A DNA stretch of 64,000 nucleotides from positions 1 to 64,000 of the forward strand of contig JBFGZS010000003.1 in NCBI GenBank assembly GCA_041586615.1, in the 5' to 3' direction. Shown piece after piece: positions 8,748-17,349 of the stretch (within the stretch, counting starts at the first letter, position 1; each line of letters begins with the position of its first letter). Below the pieces are notes generated by a model that was given only the letters and a program-made list of their open reading frames with translations, made no database searches and was not told the DNA's origin. The translations under genes and the position numbers were made by a program. This DNA comes from Motiliproteus sp041586615. Lineage in GTDB: Bacteria; Pseudomonadota; Gammaproteobacteria; Pseudomonadales; Balneatricaceae.

Positions 8748-9824
8748 TTAGGGCGAACCGCAGCCCTGGTCCTGCAGTTGTTTGAGCAACGCAGGCGGCA
8801 TATCAAATACCGTCATCACCTGGGCCAGATTGGCTCGGGTTAGTAGTAGGCGCGCGGTTGCCAGATGGAAATCGAACGGCTGATGCTCCAGAATGCGCAC
8901 CGCCTGATCCACTGCCACCCGTCCCTGCAGCGCTGGGTAGTCATACAGCGCCGCCTGGATGCGGCCACAACCTATCAGTGGATGAATCTTCGGGTTGTAG
9001 TAGTAGGAAAAGATCTCGGTTCCGGGTTCCATCTGGTCTAGTAGCGACACCGCCGCCTCTGCTGTCACCGCGGTGCCCACCACCCGGTTGAAGCGGTATT
9101 GCTGCACAATCCGTTGCAGTTGCTCATGCTGTTCGCGTACAAAGGGCAGCGCGTGGTAGCTGTGCACCAAGTTTTGTGAACGGCCCTCCAGGGCGCGCAG
9201 TAAACCGCGATTGGCATCGCCCGTCCAGGCACTACTCGCGGGGCCCGGCTGCCAAATCACCCGTCCGTCGGGAAAGAACTCGGCCATATAACGTCCGATA
9301 TCGTACGCTAAATCGCCGTAATCCACCGCCACCCGGGCACTGACTTCGGGCGTCGAGATACCGTTGATCAGATCAATCACCGCTAGACCGGCGCTACGTG
9401 CCTTGCGCACAGCACCGTTTAGGGCACTGTGATCGACCGCTGCCAGGATCAGCGCGTCTTGCTGAGTCGTGATGCAGCGCTTGTCGATCAGATCGGCCTG
9501 CTGCTGTACCGCATCGTAGCCGCTTGCCTCTATCAGGGTCAGCGACAGGTTGAGCGAACGGGCCTGCTGCTCGATGCCATAGCGCACCAGTGACCAGTAG
9601 GAATCGCTCAGGTTCGGCAAGATCACACAGAGCTTCCAAGGCTGTTGTGCCGATTGCAGCAGTTTGACCGACGTGATCTGCCAGGCCACGTCGCTGGTGG
9701 CCCGCGTGTGAAAAAGAAACGCCGGCTCAGCCCGCGTCGCGGCTGCCAGAAACAGGCTGGCACACAACAGTCCCCGTGTGCTCAGCGAGCGCAGCGCCGC
9801 TTTAGGAAAAGACAGTTGCCACAT
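8748..9824 (-). CDS. torT: TorT-like periplasmic binding protein
   Basis: A 358-residue exported protein; a signal peptide spans about residues 10-33 (RSLSTRGLLCASLFLAAATRA). The rest is a two-lobed periplasmic sugar-binding-type fold. WKLCVILPNLSDSYW and the following YGIEQQARSLNLSLTLIEASGYD match the same region of E. coli TorT, the periplasmic TMAO sensor that works with the kinase TorS. VVGTAVTAEAAVSLL in the second lobe also fits. No torS, torR or TMAO reductase gene is in the window, so it is an orphan here and may serve another kinase. It lies alone, on the minus strand, followed by repeat copy B. Confidence 0.75.
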   Translation of the reverse strand: MWQLSFPKAALRSLSTRGLLCASLFLAAATRAEPAFLFHTRATSDVAWQITSVKLLQSAQQPWKLCVILPNLSDSYWSLVRYGIEQQARSLNLSLTLIEASGYDAVQQQADLIDKRCITTQQDALILAAVDHSALNGAVRKARSAGLAVIDLINGISTPEVSARVAVDYGDLAYDIGRYMAEFFPDGRVIWQPGPASSAWTGDANRGLLRALEGRSQNLVHSYHALPFVREQHEQLQRIVQQYRFNRVVGTAVTAEAAVSLLDQMEPGTEIFSYYYNPKIHPLIGCGRIQAALYDYPALQGRVAVDQAVRILEHQPFDFHLATARLLLTRANLAQVMTVFDMPPALLKQLQDQGCGSP

Positions 9825-10235
9825 ACTTCCTCCGTGCCCTATGGCGATCGCCGGGCATGATTACCGGGCACTATCCTGTGCCGCCAGGAGGTCGTGTAAA
9901 CGCTGCGCACCTCTCTGCTTATAGACTAAACAACAGCATTTAACCATGTCACGCGCACAGTGTGCACGGAGCAACAACAATCTCTGCACGTTCGGACAAT
10001 ATTCCCCTCAGTATAATTTTTACACTCGTTTTGTGAGCGTTCGTCGACCGTCTGCGGCGGGTTGGTAATGGGCGCCAGAGAGCCGGTGGTACTGAACTCA
10101 CGCTCGGATGCGGCCGGACGCCGGTTCAATTCGTTGCGGCTGGCCAAGGTACTTGCCGCGGAAATCCGCCGGCAGAAAACGTAATCAAAGCCTGAGCAAA
10201 ACAGTCACGCCCTTCTAATAAAAAAAGGTAATGCT
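9825..10235. other. Intergenic region between torT and a small gene, nothing recognised
   Basis: 411 bases between divergent genes. It must contain the torT promoter, but I can point to no sigma-54 site, repeat or RNA. A 73-codon open frame on the minus strand (9926-10147) has no recognisable family or ribosome binding site and I do not call it. Confidence 0.4.
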
Positions 10236-10448
10236 ATGCACATTCAATGTATCGACAACAACGGATTCGAAGACCAGCTGACCGACGGTCAACGTTACCG
10301 TGTCATCACGGCCCTGGGGAATTCAATACAGCTGCGCGATGATCGTGGCTGTCTTCGTTGGTACGGACGGGTGAAGTTCAGCGACCCCGTATGTCGAACC
10401 TGCACGCCTCAGCGAACCGAAATCCACAGAGACAGCCCAATACCGTAA
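10236..10448 (+). CDS. Small conserved-type protein, probable SH3-like barrel
   Basis: A 70-residue protein. The pattern C-I-D-N-x-G-F-E-D-x-L-T-x-G-x-x-Y-x-V ... D-D-x-G-x-x-R-W-Y-x-x-x-x-F in residues 5-48 resembles a widespread family of tiny proteins of unknown function with an SH3-like fold. The C-terminal ~20 residues add a CRTC pair. AAAGG stands about 8 bases before the ATG. Function unknown. It may be a real stand-alone gene; the 310 bases to the next gene hold nothing I recognise. Confidence 0.5.
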   Translation: MHIQCIDNNGFEDQLTDGQRYRVITALGNSIQLRDDRGCLRWYGRVKFSDPVCRTCTPQRTEIHRDSPIP

Positions 10449-10758
10449 TAAAGCATTATTCGAAGCTCAGGCAACGGTAGGCATCCTATGGCAGGGGCTA
10501 TCCACAACCGCACCCGGTTTATGCATCAGGCTTTTATCTATGACAAACGGTAATCGCGATGTGTGGATCGAAGAGCGCATGCCGTTGTTGGATAACGTTG
10601 TTGGATAAAACGCTCGCTGCTCTACTGTGATCAGTTAGCACTGACGGCCTGGCCGATATCCCACCGGTCGTCTCTACATGCTCATCGGCACCAAACTTCA
10701 CGCGCTTATTTCACGCTCTTAATCATCGACTAGGTCATTAGGACCCGGAGCCCGTAAC

Positions 10759-12111
10759 ATGTTCGATCCCCGCCAACTGCAACAACAAAGGGTATTGGAT
10801 CAGCTCGCCGAATTTATTCGCCAGCGTCACGCTGACTCGCAGAGCCAGCTGCTGATCGCATTTGGCCACGACTATCTGATCGACCATTCGATTCAGTCGC
10901 TAGACGGTATCAACCTTGATGCGCTGTATCACGACCTGCTCAATTCCTGGCCCTTTATCGAGCGTCAGCAATCCGCTCGGGTTGCGACGCCGCAATGGCA
11001 GCAGGTGCTGGGCAACACGGCGCCAGCCTATCAAAATGCCTTTCCCAGTGCCTATCGCGACCATTTCAGCACGGCCAGCGCGCAGCAGGATATCGCCCTG
11101 TTGGAGCAGCTTCGTGGGCCCGATGGATTAACCTGCAGCTTCTCGGAGTCGACCGATCAAGCCCCGGGACGGTTGCATTTCAAACTCTTTACCACCCAAG
11201 ACTCGCTGGTGCTCTCCGACGTGGTACCGATTCTAGAAAATCTAGGCATGCAGGTGATCGGCGAGCACCCCTATGCGATCAACCGCGCTGATGGTCAACG
11301 TTTCTGGATTCATGACTACACCTTGGCTTATCAGGACGCGGGCGATCACGCCTTGGCGCATTCGTCTACGCTGGATAGCGATCCAGCGCAACAAAAACAA
11401 CTCTTCCAGCAAGCGTTTATCAAGACCTGGTATAACGACGTGGAGAACGATCCCTTCAACATTCAGCGGGCGATGATGAAAGAGCTGATCCAGCTGCAAA
11501 CACGGGCCAGCTGGTGGTTGCTGCGTCGGCGCCGCAACGCTCTGAGCATCAGCGCCTGCATCGCCGATTACCAAGCCGGCATCGAACAGACCGTCGCTAC
11601 CCTGGCGCGGTTGCAACAGTGCATTCCGTCGCAAGATCGTTGGCAGGCAACGTTTCAGCGTTACACCGAGGTGGGCGTGCCCGAGCCGCTATCAGCGTAT
11701 ACTGGCGCCAGCGAGGGACTCTACTGGCTGCTGGATATTATTGAAGCCGCTGCCGAACTGGGGATGGAGATCGCTGACGTGTCAGCGGTCTATTTCAAGC
11801 TCGGCGAGCACCTCAACCTGCCTTGGTTGGATCGCCAGATAAGAACGTCCCCGGCAACGAGCCATTGGCAGGCCCTGGCTCGCAACAGCTACCGCGATGA
11901 TCTGGATGCCCAGCAGCGGGCTCTGACCATCAGCGCCCTGCGTGACGCCAAGCCTGGTGAGTCACCCCATGCGACGATCGCTGCCTGGCTGGAAAAACAC
12001 CCGGCCTTCATCCAGCGTTGGCAGCAGGTACTCGCCGATATGCAGCGCAGCCCGAGCGTGGACTGCGCCATCTTCACGGTGGCCATCAACGTGCTGTTTG
12101 AGCTGGCTTAA
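10759..12111 (+). CDS. NAD-glutamate dehydrogenase-like protein lacking the catalytic domain
   Basis: A 450-residue protein that resembles the ends of the ~1,600-residue NAD-specific glutamate dehydrogenase (GdhB/Bac_GDH family). Residues 1-70 look like its extreme N terminus. Residues 138-195 (LHFKLFTTQDSLVLSDVVPI, then ENLGMQVIGEHPYAI) look like its third ACT-type regulatory segment. Residues 245-450 (ASWWLLRRRR; LLDIIEAAAELGMEIADVSA; VYFKLGEHLNLPWL; WQALARNSYRDDL) look like its C-terminal helical domain. The central Rossmann and catalytic part, ~700 residues or more, is absent, joining near residue 240. The frame is fully open, so this is a settled short protein, not fresh decay. It cannot be a dehydrogenase; a regulatory partner of full-length enzyme is possible. 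Domain assignment is from memory of the family. Confidence 0.7.
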   Translation: MFDPRQLQQQRVLDQLAEFIRQRHADSQSQLLIAFGHDYLIDHSIQSLDGINLDALYHDLLNSWPFIERQQSARVATPQWQQVLGNTAPAYQNAFPSAYRDHFSTASAQQDIALLEQLRGPDGLTCSFSESTDQAPGRLHFKLFTTQDSLVLSDVVPILENLGMQVIGEHPYAINRADGQRFWIHDYTLAYQDAGDHALAHSSTLDSDPAQQKQLFQQAFIKTWYNDVENDPFNIQRAMMKELIQLQTRASWWLLRRRRNALSISACIADYQAGIEQTVATLARLQQCIPSQDRWQATFQRYTEVGVPEPLSAYTGASEGLYWLLDIIEAAAELGMEIADVSAVYFKLGEHLNLPWLDRQIRTSPATSHWQALARNSYRDDLDAQQRALTISALRDAKPGESPHATIAAWLEKHPAFIQRWQQVLADMQRSPSVDCAIFTVAINVLFELA

Positions 12112-12196
12112 CTCTGGGGGTAGCGATCCATTCGGTCTTTTGAGAACTGTCGTATGGCTGCCGACCAATGATCGCTTGTGCTGAAGAAGGAGACCC

Positions 12197-12239
12197 GCCA
12201 GAAAGAGCCCGCCGATAATAGACTCTTTCCGGCTTTCAT
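12197..12239. terminator. Hairpin between convergent genes, possible bidirectional terminator
   Basis: The segment 12197-12209 pairs with 12221-12233 at 11 of 13 positions, with an 11-base loop. It lies between the convergent stop codons of the GDH-like gene and the alcohol dehydrogenase. T runs are short. Confidence 0.5.
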
Positions 12240-12264
12240 TCAGGATCTGAGCAGAGGAGCAATT

Positions 12265-13428
12265 TTACATGGCCTCGTTGAACATGCCGATCACGCAGTT
12301 TAGGGTGGCGATGCGGGGGTTGGTCAGCATGCAGGCGTCTTTCATGGCATTCTCAGCCATGGTGGGCAGATCCGCCTCATCCACATTCAGCGCCTTGAGA
12401 CCGGCGGGGATGCCGATATCCTGGGACAGTTTTCGGATCGCTTCGATTCCCTTGGCGGCGGCTTCCACATCGGTCAGTCCGGCGGTATTCACGCCCATAG
12501 CCTTGGCGATATCGGCGAAACGCTTGGGATTGGCGATGGTGTTGAATTCGCACACGACAGGCAGCAAGATGGCGTTACAGACGCCGTGGGGCAGATTGTA
12601 GAAACCGCCCAGCTGGTGAGCCATAGCATGCACGTAACCGAGACTGGCGTTGTTGAAGGCCATACCCGCCAGATACTCCGCGTAGGCCATCTTGTCGCGA
12701 GCTTCCAGGTTGCCGCCGTTGGCGACAACAGGGCGCAGCCACTCGGCGATCAGCTCCATAGCCTTGAGGGCACAGGCGTCAGTGATCGGGGTGGCGATGG
12801 TGGATACGTAGGCTTCCACTGCGTGGGTAAGGGCGTCCATACCGGTGGCGGCGGTCAGCGCAGCGGGTTTGCCAACCATCAGTACGGGATCATTGATGGC
12901 AATATTCGGGGTGCAACGCCAGTCGACGATGACCATCTTCACCTTGGTATCGGTGTTGGTGATGATGCAGAAACGTGTCATCTCACTCGCGGTGCCAGCC
13001 GTGGTGTTGATGGCTACAAAGGGTGGCATCGCCTTGCAGCTCTTGTTGACCCCCTCTAAATCGCGGATGTGGCAATCGTTGGTGGCTACCATGCCGATCC
13101 CCTTGGCGCAGTCGTGAGAGCTGCCACCGCCGAGGGAAATGATGGAGTCGCACTGATTCTCCTGGTAGATTTTCAGCCCATCGTGAACGTTTTTGTCAGT
13201 GGGGTTGGGCTCGGCGCCATCGAAGATCACCACGCCGATGCCAGCCACTTCGACCAGCTCTTTGATCTGGTCGGCCATGCCTGTGGCGGAAATTCCCTTG
13301 TCAGTAACCAGTAACACCTTGTTGGCGCCGAGTTGCTTAACCTGTTCCCCGGCTTCCTTGGAGGAGCCGATGCCCATCAGAGAAACGGTGGGAATATAGA
13401 AGCCAAAAGTCTGATCTGCTAATGCCAT
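12265..13428 (-). CDS. Iron-containing (group III) alcohol dehydrogenase
   Basis: A 387-residue NAD-dependent Fe-type alcohol dehydrogenase. Seen: the NAD-binding GGGSSHDCAKG at ~100-110, TAGTASEMTRFCIITN, and the metal ligands in MDALTHAVEAY, HAMAHQLGG and NLPHGVCNA. It should interconvert a primary alcohol and its aldehyde in the cytosol. Proximity to an ExaC-type aldehyde dehydrogenase and to an ErbR/NahK-like two-component system suggests ethanol or short-chain alcohol oxidation; in Pseudomonas a related protein, ErcA, belongs to the same regulatory circuit. Start ATG at 13428 with AGAGG upstream. A 13-bp inverted repeat 106-146 bases upstream is a likely operator. Confidence 0.9.
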   Translation of the reverse strand: MALADQTFGFYIPTVSLMGIGSSKEAGEQVKQLGANKVLLVTDKGISATGMADQIKELVEVAGIGVVIFDGAEPNPTDKNVHDGLKIYQENQCDSIISLGGGSSHDCAKGIGMVATNDCHIRDLEGVNKSCKAMPPFVAINTTAGTASEMTRFCIITNTDTKVKMVIVDWRCTPNIAINDPVLMVGKPAALTAATGMDALTHAVEAYVSTIATPITDACALKAMELIAEWLRPVVANGGNLEARDKMAYAEYLAGMAFNNASLGYVHAMAHQLGGFYNLPHGVCNAILLPVVCEFNTIANPKRFADIAKAMGVNTAGLTDVEAAAKGIEAIRKLSQDIGIPAGLKALNVDEADLPTMAENAMKDACMLTNPRIATLNCVIGMFNEAM

Positions 13429-13533
13429 GCGAATACACCTCTAGTTTTATAATTGTTTTCTGCGTTGTCAAAATCCAGTGCAAGCAAATTTGATCGAGTG
13501 TTTACATTGACGATTCACATTTATTGCTGGTTG

Positions 13534-13574
13534 TGTTCCAAAACAATGCGTCCCTGGCGTGTTGTTTTGGAACA
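13534..13574. promoter_or_regulatory. Perfect 13-bp inverted repeat upstream of the alcohol dehydrogenase
   Basis: TGTTCCAAAACAA (13534-13546) recurs as its exact reverse complement at 13562-13574, centre gap 15. Position about 110-145 bases upstream of the start is typical of an enhancer-type operator for a bacterial activator. I found no matching sigma-54 promoter, so the activator is unknown. Confidence 0.55.
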
Positions 13575-13618
13575 ACTCGGATTTCCAGTTCATGTTACGC
13601 ACGGGCCTTCAGCGTTGG

Positions 13619-13846
13619 TATGGTACTTTGGCGTGCAAAATCTACGTCCTTGGTCGTAACCTTTAGAAATGGACGGTTCCCGGAGCGCTGGCAGGCCTTC
13701 TTGCGTGACTCATAACACAGAGCGCGGGATGGAATACCAACTGCTTGATCGTATGAGCTACAAGCGTTTCTGCGGACTGGCGGATGCGACGACCATTCCG
13801 GATCCCACCACCGTGTGGGCCTTTGAGAACCGGATCGGCTGCGCTG
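13619..13846 (+). mobile_element. IS5-type transposase relic (N-terminal part)
   Basis: From 13729 a frame reads MEYQLLDRMSYKRF, then IPDPTTVWAFENR, the conserved N-terminal region of IS5-family transposases. It then runs out of homology at ~13846, next to repeat copy C. Upstream at 13619 is TGGTACTTTGGCG, a 13-mer that also lies at the edge of a second relic at 20.4 kb, so it may be the element's terminal repeat. Only ~40 codons survive; clearly non-functional. Confidence 0.65.
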
Positions 13847-13858
13847 CATCGCCACACA

Positions 13859-14024
13859 TATTAAGACGGCAGCTTAATACCGAGCAAAAAATGTCGCCTT
13901 AATAGACGGTTCATGGATGAATTGCCGTGGCATAAAGCCACGTGGGACAAGGACGGACAGGCGCCGGCCTTGTCGTCATCAAAAGGCCGAATGGATCGGT
14001 ATTTTGATACCAGGTTAATAGTAC
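13859..14024 (+). repeat. Dispersed structured repeat, copy C
   Basis: About 166 bp. It shows all the landmarks: GACGGCAGCTTAATACCG, CCGTGGCATAAAGCCACG, GACAAGG...CCTTGTC enclosing GGCGCCGG, and GGTATTTTGATACC. In the last hairpin copy A has ATGCC where C has ATACC, so pairing is kept. Sits directly after the transposase relic and before the response-regulator gene. Confidence 0.8.
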
Positions 14025-14117
14025 TTTCGGCCCCTTTGCTAAGGCCGATGGTCCTATTCCGACGCGAGACCATTCGCGCTCTAATAGGCCAACACAATAA
14101 AAAAGGCGTTATCGACC

Positions 14118-14951
14118 ATGCAGTCGCTCCAAGTCTCATCCACGGCCCTTGCTCAAGCCCCATTAACGCGTGACATTCCCAAGCCCTGCGTTATGGGCCA
14201 CAATGTAAACACCGATAATAACGATACTGCCCCAGCCGCTGATCCACAGAGCACTGGGGCACCCCGGCTGGAGTTGCCTGTGTATAAATTGTTGATTGCC
14301 GATGATCATCCGCTATTTCGGGAAGCGATTGCCGATGTGATCCGGAGCCGTTACCCCACGGCTGAAATCCTGCAGTCCGAAAACCTCGAAGCCGCCGCCG
14401 CACTGGCCGACCAGCATGAGGATCTCGACCTGATCCTGCTCGATCTGAATATGCCCGGTATGCATGGCCTTAACGGCCTGATGCAGCTGCGCAACGAATC
14501 CCCCACCATTCCGGTGGTGATCATCTCCGCCGAAGAGGACAAAAGCATCGTGCTCCAGGCGATGACCTACGGTGCGGTCGGCTTCATCCTCAAATCTCTG
14601 GCACGCGAAAAGATGATCCAGGCGCTGGAACAGGTATTGGCCGGACAGGTTTACCTGCCTGCGGATGTGATCCGTTCAACCCCCGATAACAGCCGTGGTA
14701 GCCGGCGTCGTATCGATGAACACGTGATCGCCCCGGAGATGCTCAATAGCCTGACCCGACGCCAACTGCTGGTCCTGGAGCGGATGGCCAACGGCGAGTC
14801 CAATAAACAGATCGCTTATACCCTGTGCATCGCCGAAACCACGGTCAAAGCCCACGTCTCGGCGGTGCTGCGTAAGCTCAATGTTAATAACCGTATCCAG
14901 GCGGTACTGGCCGCCGGTAATATCGATTTTAACCAGTACTTAAAACGCTAA
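14118..14951 (+). CDS. erbR: NarL/LuxR-type response regulator, ErbR/AgmR-like
   Basis: A 277-residue regulator. After a ~55-residue variable N terminus comes a receiver domain (KLLIADDHPLFREAI; phospho-Asp in LILLDLNMPGMHG; Lys in GFILKSLAR). A LuxR-type helix-turn-helix follows (LTRRQLLVLERMANGESNKQ; AETTVKAHVSAVLRKLNV). The closest family I recognise is AgmR/ErbR of Pseudomonas, which controls alcohol oxidation. That protein starts at MYKILIADD, so the extra N terminus here may be unused; the ATG at 14118 has only a distant AGGCG, and a start near 14193 is possible. Convergent with the NahK-like kinase, its probable partner. Confidence 0.8.
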   Translation: MQSLQVSSTALAQAPLTRDIPKPCVMGHNVNTDNNDTAPAADPQSTGAPRLELPVYKLLIADDHPLFREAIADVIRSRYPTAEILQSENLEAAAALADQHEDLDLILLDLNMPGMHGLNGLMQLRNESPTIPVVIISAEEDKSIVLQAMTYGAVGFILKSLAREKMIQALEQVLAGQVYLPADVIRSTPDNSRGSRRRIDEHVIAPEMLNSLTRRQLLVLERMANGESNKQIAYTLCIAETTVKAHVSAVLRKLNVNNRIQAVLAAGNIDFNQYLKR

Positions 14952-14991
14952 CCGGGTCGTACCGCGTTAACCTGGGTATTAACTCCCGGCG

Positions 14992-17349
14992 TTAACCCCC
15001 TGGCTGCTCGGCAGGGGGGGTTACCAGGTGTTGAATCACCGCCTTGAGCTTGGCCGGACGCACCGGCTTATTCATCAGCTGAAAGCCCAGCGCGCGGATC
15101 TCTTGCTTTAACTCGTTGCTATAGTTGGCAGTGATCATCAACACCGGGGCGCTGACACCCACCTCTCGCCTCAGCCGCTGCACCGCATCCAGCCCGGTGT
15201 GGTTATCATCAAGATGGTAATCTGCGACGATCAGATCCAAGCTATCGAGCTGCGCAGCCTGCGCTAAGACACCCGCATAACTGAGCGCGGTAATGACCTC
15301 GCAGCCCCAGCCTCCGAGCAACAACCGCATCGCCTGGCAGATGCTGCGTTCGTTATCGATGACCAGTATCCGCCGTCCCTGTAGCTGCTGCGCAGAAAAT
15401 TGCTGGGACAGGGAAGGCGGCATCGAAACAGCCCGCTGCGGGTTCTGACCCGGCTCCCCATAGGGCACCAATACCGAAAAGCAGGAGCCTAAGCCAAGCC
15501 GCGACTGCACCGCCACCCGATGCCCCAAAATCCCTGACATCTTATCAACGATCGCCAGCCCCAACCCCAGCCCTTTATCTTGGGCTGAGTTATCGTTCTG
15601 GATACGATTGAACTCCTGAAAGATCTCCCGCTGCTTGTCGAGCGCGATGCCGATACCGGTATCCCACACCTGGATCGAAATCCCTTCGAGGGTCCGCCGG
15701 CAGCCGAGCACGATCCGCCCCTTGCGGGTGTAGCGCAGCGCATTACTGAGGAAGTTTCTGAGAATCCGTGCCAGTAACTGACTGTCTGTCGCGATCACCG
15801 CCGTGGAGGGCACCCAGTTAAATCCGAGTTCAGCCTGTGCCGCCAGGGTCTGGAACTCAGTGGCCAGATTGGCCAGCAGGTGATCGGCATTAAAGGAGGT
15901 TATATCGGGTTTTACCACCCCGGCATCAAGTTTGGAGATATCCACCAGTGCAGCGAGCAGACCCTCTACATCTTCGAGCGAGTAATTCAGCGACTGCACC
16001 AGCGCCCGGGTTTTATCCTCCAGCGGATGCTCTAGCAGTGAGGCGGAAAACAGCCGCGCCGCACTCATCGGCTGCAACAGGTCGTGACTGGCGGCGGCCA
16101 AGAACTTGGTTTTCGATTGATTCGCCTGCTCAGCCTCTTTCTTAGCCTCCAACAAGCGGCTGCCGATCAGGCGGCGCTCATCAATCTCTTGCAGCAGCTG
16201 TCGATTTACCTGCGTCAGCTCGGCGGTGCGCTCTTCGACCCGATGTTCCATATGCTGATAGGCCTGGGCCAAGGCTTCGGCACTGCGGCTGCGCTCGGTG
16301 ATATCGGTGTAGGTGTTTACAAACTCACCGCTGGGCAGCGCATGGCTGCAGATCTCCAAAATCCGACCATCGCGAAGCTTCTGCTCCAGCCGGGTACAGC
16401 GTTTGCCTTTGTTATCACGACTGCAGGGGTTCAGATCTGAGATCTCACTGGAGGCCATCAGCTGGGTAAAGGAATCGCCCTGTGTTAGGGCTCCCGCAGG
16501 CCTGCCAATCAACGCGCTAAAACGCTGGTTCCAGGTCTCCAGTTGATTCTGTGCATTGACCAGCACCACGCTTTGCGACAGGTTATCCAGGGTGTGCTGC
16601 AACACTCGGGATTTATTGGCCAACGCCCGTTCGCGCAACGCCCGCTCGTTCTCGATCAGCGTGGTGATATCCTTATAGAGCACCACCAGCCCACCATCAC
16701 CGGTCTTGCGCTGGCTAACCTGGAGCCAGACGCCACTATACATCCGAAACACCTTGCCGTCGCCGAGTGGCGCCGCCTTAGCGCCCAAAGCGACACCCAC
16801 GCCGTAATAGCGCTCGATCATGCGCGTTTTTTTAGCCAGCTCCATGATCTCTTCATAATGCACCCCGGGGCGAATATCGACGCCGGAAGCCTGCCAGAAC
16901 TGTTTGAATTTAGAGTTAGCGAGCAGCAGACGCCGATCTTTGCCATAGAGCACAAAGGCATCCGAAATACTCTCGATCGCATCCTGCAAATTACTGTGCG
17001 CGATCTGCGCTTGGGTATTGGCCTGTTTCAACGCCTGGTTGCTATGCTTGATCTCTTCCAACGCAGAGTTCAGCGCCAGCGTCTGCTCGCGCACCTGTTC
17101 GGCCAGAAACACCGCGTGCTCAAAACTGCCATAGGCGCCCTCGTGACGACTGGGACCGGACTCAACCCGCTGCATCAGCGCACGATTAATCTTTTTCAGT
17201 TTCAGGTTCTCGGCCTGCGCCTGATCCAGCTGCTGCTGTAACGGGCTGAGCGGTTGTGGCTCTGAGGTAGACGGAGCCTTGGCCAGTGGCGCCGACTCGC
17301 CCAACCCAACTGTTTGCTTAGGCAGCACTTTCTGGATCTCCGATAGCAA
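14992..17349 (-). CDS. nahK: Hybrid histidine kinase with PAS domains, NahK/ErcS'-like
   Basis: A 785-residue cytosolic kinase without membrane segments. Order: coiled coil (~35-120), two PAS domains (~105-360), a second coiled coil, HisKA with the H-box FLAAASHDLLQPMSAARLF, HATPase with RNFLSNALRYT, DTGIGI and GLGLGLAIV, then a receiver (RRILVIDNE; Asp in LIVADYHL; Lys in NKPVRP). The ATG at 17349 overlaps the end of the FIST gene by 32 bases, so the two are translated together. In P. aeruginosa the equivalent pair NosP-NahK senses nitric oxide and feeds phosphate to biofilm and alcohol circuits. The partner here is probably the ErbR-like regulator that converges on it. Confidence 0.82.
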   Translation of the reverse strand: MLSEIQKVLPKQTVGLGESAPLAKAPSTSEPQPLSPLQQQLDQAQAENLKLKKINRALMQRVESGPSRHEGAYGSFEHAVFLAEQVREQTLALNSALEEIKHSNQALKQANTQAQIAHSNLQDAIESISDAFVLYGKDRRLLLANSKFKQFWQASGVDIRPGVHYEEIMELAKKTRMIERYYGVGVALGAKAAPLGDGKVFRMYSGVWLQVSQRKTGDGGLVVLYKDITTLIENERALRERALANKSRVLQHTLDNLSQSVVLVNAQNQLETWNQRFSALIGRPAGALTQGDSFTQLMASSEISDLNPCSRDNKGKRCTRLEQKLRDGRILEICSHALPSGEFVNTYTDITERSRSAEALAQAYQHMEHRVEERTAELTQVNRQLLQEIDERRLIGSRLLEAKKEAEQANQSKTKFLAAASHDLLQPMSAARLFSASLLEHPLEDKTRALVQSLNYSLEDVEGLLAALVDISKLDAGVVKPDITSFNADHLLANLATEFQTLAAQAELGFNWVPSTAVIATDSQLLARILRNFLSNALRYTRKGRIVLGCRRTLEGISIQVWDTGIGIALDKQREIFQEFNRIQNDNSAQDKGLGLGLAIVDKMSGILGHRVAVQSRLGLGSCFSVLVPYGEPGQNPQRAVSMPPSLSQQFSAQQLQGRRILVIDNERSICQAMRLLLGGWGCEVITALSYAGVLAQAAQLDSLDLIVADYHLDDNHTGLDAVQRLRREVGVSAPVLMITANYSNELKQEIRALGFQLMNKPVRPAKLKAVIQHLVTPPAEQPGG

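Noticed and set aside
13861..14163. Minus-strand frame resembling one at 63231-63476
   Set aside because: The likeness comes from repeat copies C and D being similar DNA; neither has a start site or family, and copies A and B do not keep the frame.
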